Source: Mycolicibacter sp. MU0102 (GTDB lineage: Bacteria > Actinomycetota > Actinomycetes > Mycobacteriales > Mycobacteriaceae). Taken from it: a DNA stretch of 64,000 nucleotides. Under the pieces are notes generated by a model. It was not told the DNA's origin, did no database searches, and saw only the letters and a program-made list of their open reading frames with translations. The stretch spans positions 2,170,001-2,234,000 of the forward strand of contig NZ_OY726398.1 of assembly GCF_963378105.1 (NCBI RefSeq), given 5' to 3'. Below are positions 32,664-41,174 of the stretch, piece after piece (positions within the stretch are counted from its first letter, which is position 1; every line of letters starts with the position of its first letter). A program made the position numbers and the translations under genes.

Positions 32664-33596
32664 ATGGCCGATACAAGTTATCATCCGACGCTGGCGGGGC
32701 TGCGGGCGTTCACCGCCGTGGCCGAGAAGCACCACTTCAGCCTGGCAGCCGCCGGGCTGGGCCTGAGCCAGTCAACGCTGTCGCAGGCCTTGTCGTCGTT
32801 GGAGGCCGGGTTGGGCGTCCAACTCATCGAGCGCTCCACCCGGCGGGTCTTCCTGACCGCCGAGGGGCAGCAATTGCTGCCGCACGCCCACGCAGTGTTG
32901 GATGCGGCGGCGCAGTTCTCGGCGGCTGCCGCCGGGGTGGCCGACCCGCTGCAGGGTGCCATGCGGCTCGGACTGATCCCGACGGTGGCGCCGTATGTGC
33001 TGCCCGCTGTGCTGGCCGGATTGTCCGAACAACTGCCGGACCTCAATCTGCGCGTGATCGAAGACCAGACCGAACGGCTGCTCACTGGGCTGCGCGAGGG
33101 CGCGGTCGACGCGGCCGTGATGGCGTTACCGGCTGAGGTGCCCGGACTGAGTGAAATACCGATCTACGAGGAGGATTTCGTGTTGGCGCTGCCGCCCGGC
33201 CACGCGCTGGCCGGTAAGCGTCGGGTACCGCCGACCGCGCTGGCGGACCTACCGTTGCTGCTGCTCGACGAGGGCCATTGCCTGCGCGACCAGACCTTGG
33301 AGATCTGCCGTAACGCGGGAGTTCGTGCCGAGTTGGCCACCACCCGCGCCGCATCGTTGGCCACCGCGGTCCAGTGCGTCAATGGTGGGCTGGGGGTGAC
33401 GTTGATTCCGCAGACCGCGGTGGCGGTCGAAGCGGAGCGCAACGGGCTGGCATTGGCCTACTTCGCGCCGCCTCGGCCGGGCCGACGGATCGGGCTGGTG
33501 TTTCGCACCTCCAGTGGACGCGACGAGTCCTATCGGCGGCTGGCGGGCATCATCGGCGGCGTCGTCGCCGCGGGCCACCAGGTCGCGCTGGTCTGA
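32664..33596 (+). CDS. oxyR: OxyR peroxide-sensing LysR-type regulator, intact
   Basis: The 310-residue regulator has an N-terminal winged helix-turn-helix (LRAFTAVAEKHHFSLAAAG, QSTLSQALSSLEAGLG). The effector domain contains GHCLRDQTLEIC, giving Cys206 and Cys215, the pair that forms the peroxide-induced disulfide in OxyR. The frame is uninterrupted, unlike the degenerate oxyR of the M. tuberculosis complex. ATG 32664 is preferred to one nine codons upstream because of the -10 element at 32651. Divergent from ahpC. Confidence 0.95.
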   Translation: MADTSYHPTLAGLRAFTAVAEKHHFSLAAAGLGLSQSTLSQALSSLEAGLGVQLIERSTRRVFLTAEGQQLLPHAHAVLDAAAQFSAAAAGVADPLQGAMRLGLIPTVAPYVLPAVLAGLSEQLPDLNLRVIEDQTERLLTGLREGAVDAAVMALPAEVPGLSEIPIYEEDFVLALPPGHALAGKRRVPPTALADLPLLLLDEGHCLRDQTLEICRNAGVRAELATTRAASLATAVQCVNGGLGVTLIPQTAVAVEAERNGLALAYFAPPRPGRRIGLVFRTSSGRDESYRRLAGIIGGVVAAGHQVALV

Positions 33597-33630
33597 GTAG
33601 CGTCGCGGTCGCGGGTCGGTCGGCGGCGTT

Positions 33631-33636
33631 TAGGCT
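33631..33636 (+). promoter_or_regulatory. -10 hexamer of a leaderless enoyl-CoA hydratase promoter
   Basis: TAGGCT lies 6 nt before the GTG at 33643 and no ribosome binding site is present. This supports the GTG start. Confidence 0.45.
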
Positions 33637-33642
33637 GCACGG

Positions 33643-34410
33643 GTGATCCTGACGATCGAAGACGAGAACCGGGTTCGGACTCTCACGCTGAATCGCCCCG
33701 AGGCGCTCAACGCGTTCAACGAGGCGCTCTACGACGCCACCGCCGAGGCGTTGCTTGCCGCCGCCGAGGACCCCGAGGTCGCGGTGGTCCTGATCACCGG
33801 GGCGGGCCGGGCGTTCAGCGCCGGCACCGACCTGGCTGAGATGCAGGCCATGGTGACCGACCCGGATTTCGTGCCCGGTAAACACGGCTTTCGCGGTCTC
33901 ATCGCCGCGCTGGGGCAATTCCCGAAGCCGCTGATCTGCGCCGTCAACGGTCTCGGCCTGGGGATCGGAACGACGATCCTGGGCTTCGCCGACCTGGCGT
34001 TCATGTCATCGAGCGCGAGGCTGAAGTGTCCGTTCACCAGCCTGGGGGTGGCCCCGGAGGCGGCCTCGTCCTACCTGCTTCCGCGATTGATGGGACGGCA
34101 GAACGCGGCCTGGCTACTGATGTCCTCGGAGTGGATCATCGCTGACGAGGCGCTGCGGATGGGCTTGGTCTTCGCGGTCTGCGAGCCCGACGGGCTCCTG
34201 GGCGAGGCCCGCCGGCATGCGGAAGTTCTTGCATCCCGGCCGATTTCGAGCCTGATGGCGGTCAAGAGTGCGATGGTCGAGCCGACGCGGGCAGAGACCC
34301 TGGCTGCGGTCGAGCGGGAGAACGCGTTCTTCGCCGAGCTCTTGGGTGGCCAAGCCAACGCCGATGCGCTGGCCGAATTCACCGGCCGGCGAGGCGGCGA
34401 ATCAGTGTGA
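33643..34410 (+). CDS. Enoyl-CoA hydratase/isomerase family protein
   Basis: The 255-residue crotonase-fold protein acts on acyl-CoA esters. The oxyanion-hole motifs are RAFSAGTDLAEM and NGLGLGIGTTILGFADLAFMS. Where classical hydratases have catalytic Glu residues, the second half reads FTSLGVAPEAASSYLLPRLMG, more like isomerase or other crotonase subgroups. Start GTG 33643. It overlaps the convergent Bfd-type ferredoxin gene by 9 bp. Pathway unknown. Confidence 0.88.
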   Translation: MILTIEDENRVRTLTLNRPEALNAFNEALYDATAEALLAAAEDPEVAVVLITGAGRAFSAGTDLAEMQAMVTDPDFVPGKHGFRGLIAALGQFPKPLICAVNGLGLGIGTTILGFADLAFMSSSARLKCPFTSLGVAPEAASSYLLPRLMGRQNAAWLLMSSEWIIADEALRMGLVFAVCEPDGLLGEARRHAEVLASRPISSLMAVKSAMVEPTRAETLAAVERENAFFAELLGGQANADALAEFTGRRGGESV

Positions 34411-34638
34411 CCCGACGGGGCTGATGTCCAGCGCGAGGCGCCGCAGCGCTCCGTTGTCGGCGGCGGTGGGCGTCGCGGCCAGGGTGGCCTCGATGATGCC
34501 GCGAACGGTGCAGCGGCACCGGCCGCAGTCGCCACCCGCGCCGCACATCGCGGCTACCTCTTTCGACGTCGACGCCCCGGCGGCGACGGCGTCGGACACC
34601 ATCTGATTGGTGGCTCCGACACACAGGCATACGTACAT
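34402..34638 (-). CDS. Bacterioferritin-associated ferredoxin (Bfd-like, 2Fe-2S)
   Basis: The 78-residue protein has the BFD-like [2Fe-2S] motif: MYVCLC at the N-terminus and CGAGGDCGRC about 30 residues later, giving four Cys ligands (a fifth Cys is adjacent). Bfd passes electrons to bacterioferritin to release stored iron as Fe2+. The bfrA gene lies about 1 kb away, across an IdeR-box gene, so the cluster handles iron storage and release. The next gene upstream ends 9 bp away, so both probably share the IdeR-controlled promoter. Confidence 0.87.
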   Translation of the reverse strand: MYVCLCVGATNQMVSDAVAAGASTSKEVAAMCGAGGDCGRCRCTVRGIIEATLAATPTAADNGALRRLALDISPVGSH

Positions 34639-34647
34639 GCGATACCC

Positions 34648-35343
34648 CTACCGACCGTCGCCCACGGGCGCCATCAGATCGATCGAGGTGGCGACCTTCC
34701 CGACGAACGGCCGGGGGTATCCACCGATTCCGATGCCGGACATCCACTCCGCGGCGGTGTCCGGGTGGTCGATCCATCGCTGTGCACTTGCCGCACTGTC
34801 GATTTCCAGCAGTGTCATCACCTCATGTCCGTCATCGACTGCTTGATACACCCACACTTTGCGCACTCCCGCGTCGGCGAACCGGTCCAATCCGGCGTGC
34901 ACTTTGGCCATCAGGTCCGCGGGGTCGGCGACGGTGGCAACCGCTCCGACGATCACCTCCGAACCATCCGGTTCGTCGGCGGGCTGGGCCAGGCTGATCT
35001 TTTCGGTGACCTCGCCGGCGAAGATCGCAGGCAGATCGTTGACGCCGGAGCGGTCAAACCATTCGAAGACCGCGGGGGAGCGCAAGAGCTCCTTGACCGA
35101 GATCCGGTGCCGCAGGCCGATCGTGACCAGCACCCGGTCCGGCTCGAACTCCGACGTGTAGAGCACCGCATGGCGGGCGCCCAGGTCGACAAGCGGGGAA
35201 TGGTCCCGCTGAATCAGCGACCACGTCCGGCCCACGTCGTCGACCCGGTAGTCCAGCGCCAGCACCAGGGAATGCGGATCGTCTCGCTGCGAGATACCGC
35301 TGCCCGAAATGCCGACACGATTGCCGGGCGAAACGAGTCTCAT
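34648..35343 (-). CDS. Probable iron-regulated protein with two dimeric alpha/beta-barrel-like halves
   Basis: The 231-residue soluble protein starts at ATG 35343; the open frame upstream is non-coding. Two halves each resemble small ferredoxin-like (ABM/EthD type) folds: DPHSLVLALDYRVDDVGRTW...VLVTIGLRHRISVKELL and KVWVYQAVDDGHEVMTLLEI...AAEWMSG. I do not recognise a named family. Its promoter has a -10 hexamer overlapped by an IdeR box and no leader, so it should be switched off when iron is high. It is followed by the Bfd gene and divergent from bfrA, suggesting a role in iron mobilisation or heme/siderophore handling. By position it may match Rv1874. Confidence 0.7.
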   Translation of the reverse strand: MRLVSPGNRVGISGSGISQRDDPHSLVLALDYRVDDVGRTWSLIQRDHSPLVDLGARHAVLYTSEFEPDRVLVTIGLRHRISVKELLRSPAVFEWFDRSGVNDLPAIFAGEVTEKISLAQPADEPDGSEVIVGAVATVADPADLMAKVHAGLDRFADAGVRKVWVYQAVDDGHEVMTLLEIDSAASAQRWIDHPDTAAEWMSGIGIGGYPRPFVGKVATSIDLMAPVGDGR

Positions 35344-35344
35344 A

Positions 35345-35363
35345 TTAGTAGAGTCTAACCTAA
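35345..35363 (-). promoter_or_regulatory. IdeR iron box
   Basis: The minus strand reads TTAGGTTAGACTCTACTAA, 15 of 19 matches to the mycobacterial iron-box consensus TTAGGTTAGGCTAACCTAA. It contains the -10 hexamer TAGACT (35357 to 35352), which is 8 nt from ATG 35343. Binding there would block transcription of the 34648-35343 gene when iron is plentiful. A weaker adjoining box-like stretch continues to about 35380. The box is ~220 bp upstream of bfrA, which IdeR activates in M. tuberculosis. Confidence 0.8.
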
Positions 35364-35579
35364 GTAAGGCGCACCTAGCACGGGTCCGGTGACGTACGGC
35401 GATCTCACACTCGCCCGAAGACCCCAAGGCGGTGCGGCGATTCGACGCGCCGAGACGCGGGTAAACACCCCCCTGCGGGCGGCGGCCTGCATTAGATTGA
35501 ATTTGGCGCGTTACGGCGATGATTCAAGCCCCGTCCGTCGCGGCCGGCATGCGAGGTTCTTCACATCAGAGGAGAGATC

Positions 35580-36059
35580 ATGCAAGGCGACCCCGAGGTT
35601 CTCAAACTGCTCAACGAGCAGCTGACCAGTGAGCTCACCGCGATCAACCAGTACTTCTTGCACGCAAAGATGCAGGACAACTGGGGTTTCACCGAATTGG
35701 CCGGCCACACCCGCGAAGAGTCCATGGAGGAGATGCGCCACGCCGAGTCGGTCACCGATCGGATTCTGCTGCTCGGCGGCCTGCCGAACTATCAGCGCAT
35801 CGGGTCGCTGCGCATCGGACAGAACCTGCGCGAACAGTTCGAGAGCGACCTGGCGCTGGAAATCGACGTGCTCAACCGGTTGCGGCCGGGCATCGTCATG
35901 TGTCGCGAGAAGCAGGACAGCACCACCGCCAAGCTTCTCGAGACCATCCTCGTCGATGAGGAATCCCACATCGACCACCTGGAAACCCAACTGGAGCTGA
36001 TGGACAAGCTCGGCGAGGCGCTGTACTCGGCGCAGTGCGTCTCCCGCCCGCCGTCCTGA
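35580..36059 (+). CDS. bfrA: Bacterioferritin BfrA (heme-containing iron store)
   Basis: The 159-residue subunit builds a 24-mer that oxidises and stores iron. Ferroxidase ligands are seen in NEQLTSELTAINQYFLH, EESMEEMRHAE and LLETILVDEESHIDHLE; Met52 in EESMEEM is the heme ligand. RBS AGAGGAGAG lies 5 nt before ATG 35580. Position matches Rv1876. The IdeR box in the 236-bp divergent spacer may activate it, although it lies nearer the opposite gene. Confidence 0.97.
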   Translation: MQGDPEVLKLLNEQLTSELTAINQYFLHAKMQDNWGFTELAGHTREESMEEMRHAESVTDRILLLGGLPNYQRIGSLRIGQNLREQFESDLALEIDVLNRLRPGIVMCREKQDSTTAKLLETILVDEESHIDHLETQLELMDKLGEALYSAQCVSRPPS

Positions 36060-36093
36060 TCGGCGGAGCGTCCACCGCCGACGGAAGGCGAGT

Positions 36094-38139
36094 ATGACCG
36101 CATCGACGCCGGTCGCCGACGATGTGCGACCCGCGCCGGTCAGCCCGCACCGCCGCAACTTGATCTTCACCGCGATCGTGTTCGGCATGCTGATGGCCGC
36201 GCTCGACCAGACCATCGTGGCGACCGCCTTGCCCACGATCGTCTCGGACCTGGGCAACGCCGGGCACCAGTCGTGGGTGGTCACGAGCTACCTGCTGACG
36301 TCCACGATCGCGACCATCCTGGCGGGCAAGCTCGGCGACCTGTTCGGCCGCAAGCGGGTGTTCCAGGCCGCCGTGTTGTGCTTTGTCGCCGGCTCGGTGC
36401 TGTGCGGGTTGGCCGGCTCGATGGGCATGCTGGTCGCCGCGCGGGCGCTGCAGGGCATCGGCGGGGGCGCGGTCACCGTCACCGCAGCGGCACTCATCGG
36501 TGAAGTCATTCCGCTGCGCGACCGGGGCCGCTACCAGGGCATGCTGGGCGCGGTCTTCGGGGTCACCACCGTCATCGGCCCGCTGCTGGGCGGCTACGTC
36601 ACCGACTACCTCACCTGGCGATGGGCGTTCTGGATCAATCTGCCGATTTCGGTGGTGGTGTTGATCGTGGCCGGCGTCGCGATCCCGGCGTTGGCGGGCC
36701 GCGCCAAGCCCGTCATCGACTACGCCGGGATCGTGTTGATCGGCTTGGGCGCCACCGGATTGACGCTGGCCACCAGCTGGGGTGGCAGCCGCTACGCCTG
36801 GGGTTCATGGGCGATCATCGGCATGTTCGGGGCGTCGGTGGTGGCACTGGCCCTGTTCGTCTGGGTGGAGAACCGGGCTGCGGCGCCCATCCTGCCGACC
36901 CGGCTGTTCGCCGACCCGGTGTTCACCGTGTGCTGTGTGCTGGCGTTCGTCGTCGGCTTCGCGATGCTGGGCGCGCTGACCTTCCTGCCCACCTTCATGC
37001 AGTACGTCGACGGTGTCTCGGCGATCACCTCGGGCCTGCGCACCCTGCCGATGGTGGTGGGGATGTTGGTGACCTCCACCGGCAGCGGGGCACTGGTGGG
37101 CCGGACCGGCCGGTACAAGATCTTTCCGGTGGTCGGCACCGCGCTGATGACGATCGCGTTCGCGCTGATGTCGCAGATGAATGCCGCCACGCCGGCGCTG
37201 CTGCAGTCGGTCTACCTGGTGATCCTGGGAGCCGGCATCGGCCTGTCGATGCAGGTACTGGTGCTCGTCGTGCAGAACACTTCGAGCTTCGCCGACCTCG
37301 GCGTCGCCACCTCCGGGGTCACATTCTTCCGGACCATCGGCAGCTCGTTCGGTGCCGCCGTGTTCGGGTCGCTGTTCGTGAACTTCCTGAGCCACCGGCT
37401 CGGACCGGCGCTGGCCAGCGCCGGACTGGCCGCCGGTGCAGCCGACTCGCCCGAGGCGGTGCGCCGCCTGCCGCCGCAGCAGGCGGAGCCGATTGTGGCG
37501 GCCTATGCCGACTCCCTCGGACAGGTGTTCTTGTGCGCCGCGCCGGTCGCGCTGCTCGGATTCGTGTTGGCACTGTTCCTGCGTGAGGTCCCGCTCAAAG
37601 AACTGCGCGACAGCGCGGTCGACCTGGGCGACGGGTTCGGCATGCCCACCAACGCGTCGTCGGACGATCTGCTGGAGAACGCGATCGGGCGACTGCTGCA
37701 CAACGAACCCGGGATGCGGCTGCGCTCCATCGCCCTGCGACCGGACTGCCAGCTCGACGTCGCCGGGCTGTGGACGGTGCTGCGAATCTACCGGTACACG
37801 CAGGTGTTTCGGACCGCGCGGCTCAGTGACATCGGCAAGCGCCTACGGGTGCCCTACGAGATCCTCGAACCCACCGTCGATCAGCTGGTGTCTCAAGGCT
37901 ATGTGCTGCGCGAAGGCGATCACCTCGGCCTCACCCGGGCCGGTCTGCGCCAGGTCGGGTTCGTGTCCTCGCTGGTCCAGGACTGGGTGGTCGACAAACT
38001 GGCCCGTTCGCCGGGGTTCGAGGGCCGCCCGGATCGCGCCGAGGTTTCAGCCGCGCTCCAGCGGATCGCTCGCCGGGCCATCATCGACCCCGACGACGCG
38101 GGGGAGTCGGCGGAGTTCAGCAGCACCGCCCACGGCTGA
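36094..38139 (+). CDS. MFS (DHA2, 14-TM) drug transporter with C-terminal winged-helix-like domain
   Basis: The 681-residue proton-driven exporter has 14 predicted membrane segments. Motif C-like start FGMLMAALDQTIVATALPTIV and motif A GKLGDLFGRKRVF identify the DHA2/EmrB class. After the last segment (~residue 500) comes a ~180-residue cytosolic extension with a MarR-like order: LRIYRYTQVFRTARLSDIGK, PYEILEPTVDQLVSQGYV and LREGDHLGLTRAGLRQV (a wing-like turn). Rv1877 has the same size. RBS GGAAGGCGAG precedes ATG 36094. It follows bfrA by 34 bp. Confidence 0.9.
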   Translation: MTASTPVADDVRPAPVSPHRRNLIFTAIVFGMLMAALDQTIVATALPTIVSDLGNAGHQSWVVTSYLLTSTIATILAGKLGDLFGRKRVFQAAVLCFVAGSVLCGLAGSMGMLVAARALQGIGGGAVTVTAAALIGEVIPLRDRGRYQGMLGAVFGVTTVIGPLLGGYVTDYLTWRWAFWINLPISVVVLIVAGVAIPALAGRAKPVIDYAGIVLIGLGATGLTLATSWGGSRYAWGSWAIIGMFGASVVALALFVWVENRAAAPILPTRLFADPVFTVCCVLAFVVGFAMLGALTFLPTFMQYVDGVSAITSGLRTLPMVVGMLVTSTGSGALVGRTGRYKIFPVVGTALMTIAFALMSQMNAATPALLQSVYLVILGAGIGLSMQVLVLVVQNTSSFADLGVATSGVTFFRTIGSSFGAAVFGSLFVNFLSHRLGPALASAGLAAGAADSPEAVRRLPPQQAEPIVAAYADSLGQVFLCAAPVALLGFVLALFLREVPLKELRDSAVDLGDGFGMPTNASSDDLLENAIGRLLHNEPGMRLRSIALRPDCQLDVAGLWTVLRIYRYTQVFRTARLSDIGKRLRVPYEILEPTVDQLVSQGYVLREGDHLGLTRAGLRQVGFVSSLVQDWVVDKLARSPGFEGRPDRAEVSAALQRIARRAIIDPDDAGESAEFSSTAHG

Positions 38140-38143
38140 CCGC

Positions 38144-38149
38144 TAGCAT
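38144..38149 (+). promoter_or_regulatory. -10 hexamer of a leaderless promoter for the gene at 38158
   Basis: TAGCAT is followed by 8 nt and ATG 38158; there is no ribosome binding site. It starts 4 bp after the MFS stop codon. Confidence 0.45.
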
Positions 38150-38157
38150 CGCTAAGT

Positions 38158-38652
38158 ATGAGCCGAATCGGGACATTCGCCGAAGACGACGTGATGGGCT
38201 GGATGGTTAAATCGCCTGACCTGGCGGCGGGAATCGGCGCATTCAGTACAGCGGTCTACGGCAAGGGCCGGTTGCCGATGCGCACCCGGGAGCTGGCCCG
38301 GATGGTGATCGCCTTCGACAACGAGTGCACGGTGTGCGTCAACACCCGTGACGCCGACGGCCCGGCAGCGGGTGTCGATGAGGAACTGTACGAACACGCG
38401 TCGGAGTGGCGTACCTGGCCGGGCTACAGCGCGCAGGAGCGGCTCGCCGCCGAGTTCGCCCACCGCTTCGCCACTGACCACACAGGCCTGCGCGACGACG
38501 AGGACTTCTGGTCGCGCTGCGCCGAGCATCTCAGTGACGAACTGCTGGCCGACCTCGCGCTGTCGTGTGCACTCTGGCTCGGTATGGGCCGGCTGCTGCG
38601 CACCCTGGACATCGGCCAGGCCTGCGCACTGACCCTGCCCAGCAGGGCTTGA
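38158..38652 (+). CDS. Carboxymuconolactone decarboxylase/AhpD-fold family protein
   Basis: The 164-residue helical protein has the family's redox-type motif CTVCVNTRDADG (Cys-x-x-Cys then basic residue) after the helix LPMRTRELARMVIAFDNE. The His that follows CxxC in AhpD is not present. The C-terminal helix LADLALSCALWLGMGRLL is typical. Function may be peroxide or thiol redox chemistry; it converges on the NTF2-like gene. Confidence 0.8.
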   Translation: MSRIGTFAEDDVMGWMVKSPDLAAGIGAFSTAVYGKGRLPMRTRELARMVIAFDNECTVCVNTRDADGPAAGVDEELYEHASEWRTWPGYSAQERLAAEFAHRFATDHTGLRDDEDFWSRCAEHLSDELLADLALSCALWLGMGRLLRTLDIGQACALTLPSRA

Positions 38653-38659
38653 TCCCGAC

Positions 38660-39109
38660 TCAGATCAGGCCGGTGGCGTCGAATATCCACGACATGTCGG
38701 CCTCGGCAAAGTCTTCCAGCCAGGTCGGCGGCGCATGGGCCGTCAGGCCGGCCATGTCCCAATAGTCTTTCCACAGCGTGATCTTCCCGTCGATCACCTT
38801 GTGCACCGTCACGAAGCGCAGCAGCGCGGTCTCCCCGGTGGCCCAGTTCCACGTTTCAGAGTGCTCGTAGAACACATCGGCGCCGTCGGCGACCAGCAGG
38901 CCCGAATGGTTCTCGTATCCGGCCAGCGGCTCCAGACCGATCTTGAGGCGCTTGACGATGTCGTGTGGCCCGCGGGCGGCGGCAGCCGGACCCACCGGCA
39001 TGTCGACATAGATGCAGTCTTGCGCCAGAAAGGGTTTCACCGCGTCCCAGTCGCGACGCGATAGTGCCTGCCACATCTCGGTGACGATGTGTTTGACGTC
39101 AGCCGGCAT
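38660..39109 (-). CDS. NTF2-like (limonene-epoxide-hydrolase-type) protein
   Basis: The 149-residue product is an SnoaL/LEH-type alpha+beta cone: MWQALSRRDWDAVKPFLAQDCIYVD, KRLKIGLEPLAGYENH and DGKITLWKDYWDMAG. A pocket Asp/Arg/Asp triad of limonene epoxide hydrolases cannot be confirmed. ATG 39109 has AAAGGGG 7 nt upstream and is preferred to a start 11 codons longer. Substrate unknown. Confidence 0.8.
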   Translation of the reverse strand: MPADVKHIVTEMWQALSRRDWDAVKPFLAQDCIYVDMPVGPAAAARGPHDIVKRLKIGLEPLAGYENHSGLLVADGADVFYEHSETWNWATGETALLRFVTVHKVIDGKITLWKDYWDMAGLTAHAPPTWLEDFAEADMSWIFDATGLI

Positions 39110-39196
39110 GCCGATGCCCCTTTCCGGAGGTGCACATGACACGCCGGAATATACGCCGCTACTGGACAGGTGCCCGAGCGGGACGGGTGCGGAGTT

Positions 39197-39202
39197 TAGA
39201 GT
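39197..39202 (+). promoter_or_regulatory. -10 hexamer of a leaderless promoter for the CocE-type gene
   Basis: TAGAGT lies 6 nt before ATG 39209 with no ribosome binding site. The upstream gene is divergent, so this is the only visible promoter. Confidence 0.45.
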
Positions 39203-39208
39203 CTGGGC

Positions 39209-41170
39209 ATGGCTGATCGGCGGACGGCGCGAAGAGTCGGATGGGTGCTGGCGGCAGCCGCTGCGGCGGGGGCCGCCGGTGTCGCACTACGGAAGTCCGG
39301 TTCGGCCGTGCGCGTTCGCCCGAGCAGCCCCTCGCCGCTGAGCCCGGAGTGGACCGCGCCGCCCGCGCGCTATGGCGTCGGGATTCGGCGCAACGTCGCT
39401 GTGAAGATGAGCGACGGAGTCGTGCTGCGCGCCAACATTCATTACCCCACGGTCCCCGAGACCGGCGCGCCCGCCGAAGGGCCGTTCCCGGTGCTGTTGT
39501 CGGTGACCCCCTACGGCAAGTTGGCACCGCCGCCGGCGGCGCAGATCGGCGGCGGTCCGTCACCGCATCTGATTCGGCGCGGCTATATCGAGGTGATGGT
39601 CGACGTCCGGGGCACCGGGGCATCCGGTGGCTCGTTCGAGATGTTCGGCGCGGACCAGACCCGCGACGGTGTCGAGCTGGTCACCTGGGCGTCCACTCTG
39701 CCCAACGCCAATGGACGCGTCGGCATGTTCGGCATCTCCTACCTGGCCATCAACCAACTGTTCACCGCTGCCGCGGTCGGCCCGGATTCGCCGCTCAAGG
39801 CGATCTTCCCGGTGATGGCCGCCAACGACTTCTATCGGGATGCCGCCGCCATGGGCGGGGTGTCGCACCTGCGGACGGTGCGCGCCTACGGCTCGATCTA
39901 CACGTTGCTCAACGTGATCAACCCGGCGCTGGAGTTCTTCACCCCGGGAAGCCATTCGCGGCCCCGCGCCGGCGGGCTGGCCGCGGTGCGCCAGCGCGGC
40001 AAAGACCAGCGCGGCTACTTCGGGCCGCTGATCGCCGAGGCGCGCACCGGTGGTGACGCCGCCTACGACGGGCCGTTCTGGGACGACATGCGACCGGACC
40101 TGGTGCTGCCCGAGATCGCCGCCAACAACGTGGCTGTCTTCCTCACCGGCGGCTGGCACGATGCCTTTCAGCGCGGCGCACCGCTGAACTACGCGGCGCT
40201 GCAGAACGCCTACACCGGCCGCCCGCCCCATGCGCCCATGCAGCCCGGGCAGCCGCTGACCGACCGCGTCAAACTGATGATGGGGCCGTGGTACCACGTC
40301 TCGGACTACGACGGTATGTACCTGTTGGATCTGCAGCTGCGCTGGTTCGACTATTGGCTGAAAGACGATACGGCGGCTGCTATCTCGGGCTCACCGTTCA
40401 CCTTCCAACCAATCGGCGACCGCCGCTGGTATCACGCCAGTGAGTACCCGATTCCCGAGGCGACACCGACCCGGCTCTACCTGTCACACGCCGGCCGGTT
40501 GACTGCCGACGCCCAGGAGGAACAAAGCCTGGCCGCGTTGCCGTACCGCTCGCACGGTCCGGTGTCGGGGCGCAGCCTCGAACAGTGGTCGTTGGGGCTG
40601 AACAGTTACGCCACCGCCGCGGCGGGCGGCCGTACCCGTCACGACCAGGACAACCGCCGGGTGCAGCGCGGGGCGCTGACCTACACGACTGAGGCATTCG
40701 ACTCGCCGACACTGATCGCCGGACCGATCACGCTGCGCGTGCAGGCGACCGCCGACACCACCGAGACACTGTGGGTCGCCCACCTCGACGATGTTGCGCC
40801 CGAGGGTGTCAATCGGCCGCTGACGCTGGGGGCGCTGCTCGGCTCACACCGCGAGTTGGACCCGGACCGGACCTGGTACCTGCCCGATGGCACCGTGCTG
40901 CGCCCGCATCACATCAGCACGCGGTCTGCGATGCGACCGGTGGAGCCGGGGGAGTTGACCGCCTACGACATCGAGATCTTCCCGACCGCAGCGCTGATCG
41001 CCCCGGGGCACCGGTTGCGTCTGACGGTGACCACCTACGATTTCCCGCACCTGGTTCCAACGGCGTCCACCCGCCAAGCGTTGGCGGGCGGGCTTTACCA
41101 AGTGCATCAGGGCGGTCCCACCCCGTCATTCCTGCTGCTGCCGCTGGCCGACCCGGACAGCCTGGGCTGA
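39209..41170 (+). CDS. CocE/NonD family serine hydrolase (X-Pro dipeptidyl-peptidase-like)
   Basis: The 653-residue protein has an N-terminal signal or anchor (VGWVLAAAAAAGAAGVAL). The alpha/beta hydrolase core has the nucleophile motif GMFGISYLAINQ (Ser in GxSxx), Asp in LTGGWHDAFQRG and His in GPWYHVSDYD. The C-terminal jelly-roll domain (TLIAGPITLRVQATADTTE to YDFPHLVP) is typical of X-Pro peptidase S15 C-terminal regions. It probably acts on esters or acyl-peptides at the cell envelope. Confidence 0.9.
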   Translation: MADRRTARRVGWVLAAAAAAGAAGVALRKSGSAVRVRPSSPSPLSPEWTAPPARYGVGIRRNVAVKMSDGVVLRANIHYPTVPETGAPAEGPFPVLLSVTPYGKLAPPPAAQIGGGPSPHLIRRGYIEVMVDVRGTGASGGSFEMFGADQTRDGVELVTWASTLPNANGRVGMFGISYLAINQLFTAAAVGPDSPLKAIFPVMAANDFYRDAAAMGGVSHLRTVRAYGSIYTLLNVINPALEFFTPGSHSRPRAGGLAAVRQRGKDQRGYFGPLIAEARTGGDAAYDGPFWDDMRPDLVLPEIAANNVAVFLTGGWHDAFQRGAPLNYAALQNAYTGRPPHAPMQPGQPLTDRVKLMMGPWYHVSDYDGMYLLDLQLRWFDYWLKDDTAAAISGSPFTFQPIGDRRWYHASEYPIPEATPTRLYLSHAGRLTADAQEEQSLAALPYRSHGPVSGRSLEQWSLGLNSYATAAAGGRTRHDQDNRRVQRGALTYTTEAFDSPTLIAGPITLRVQATADTTETLWVAHLDDVAPEGVNRPLTLGALLGSHRELDPDRTWYLPDGTVLRPHHISTRSAMRPVEPGELTAYDIEIFPTAALIAPGHRLRLTVTTYDFPHLVPTASTRQALAGGLYQVHQGGPTPSFLLLPLADPDSLG

Positions 41171-41174
41171 CCCG

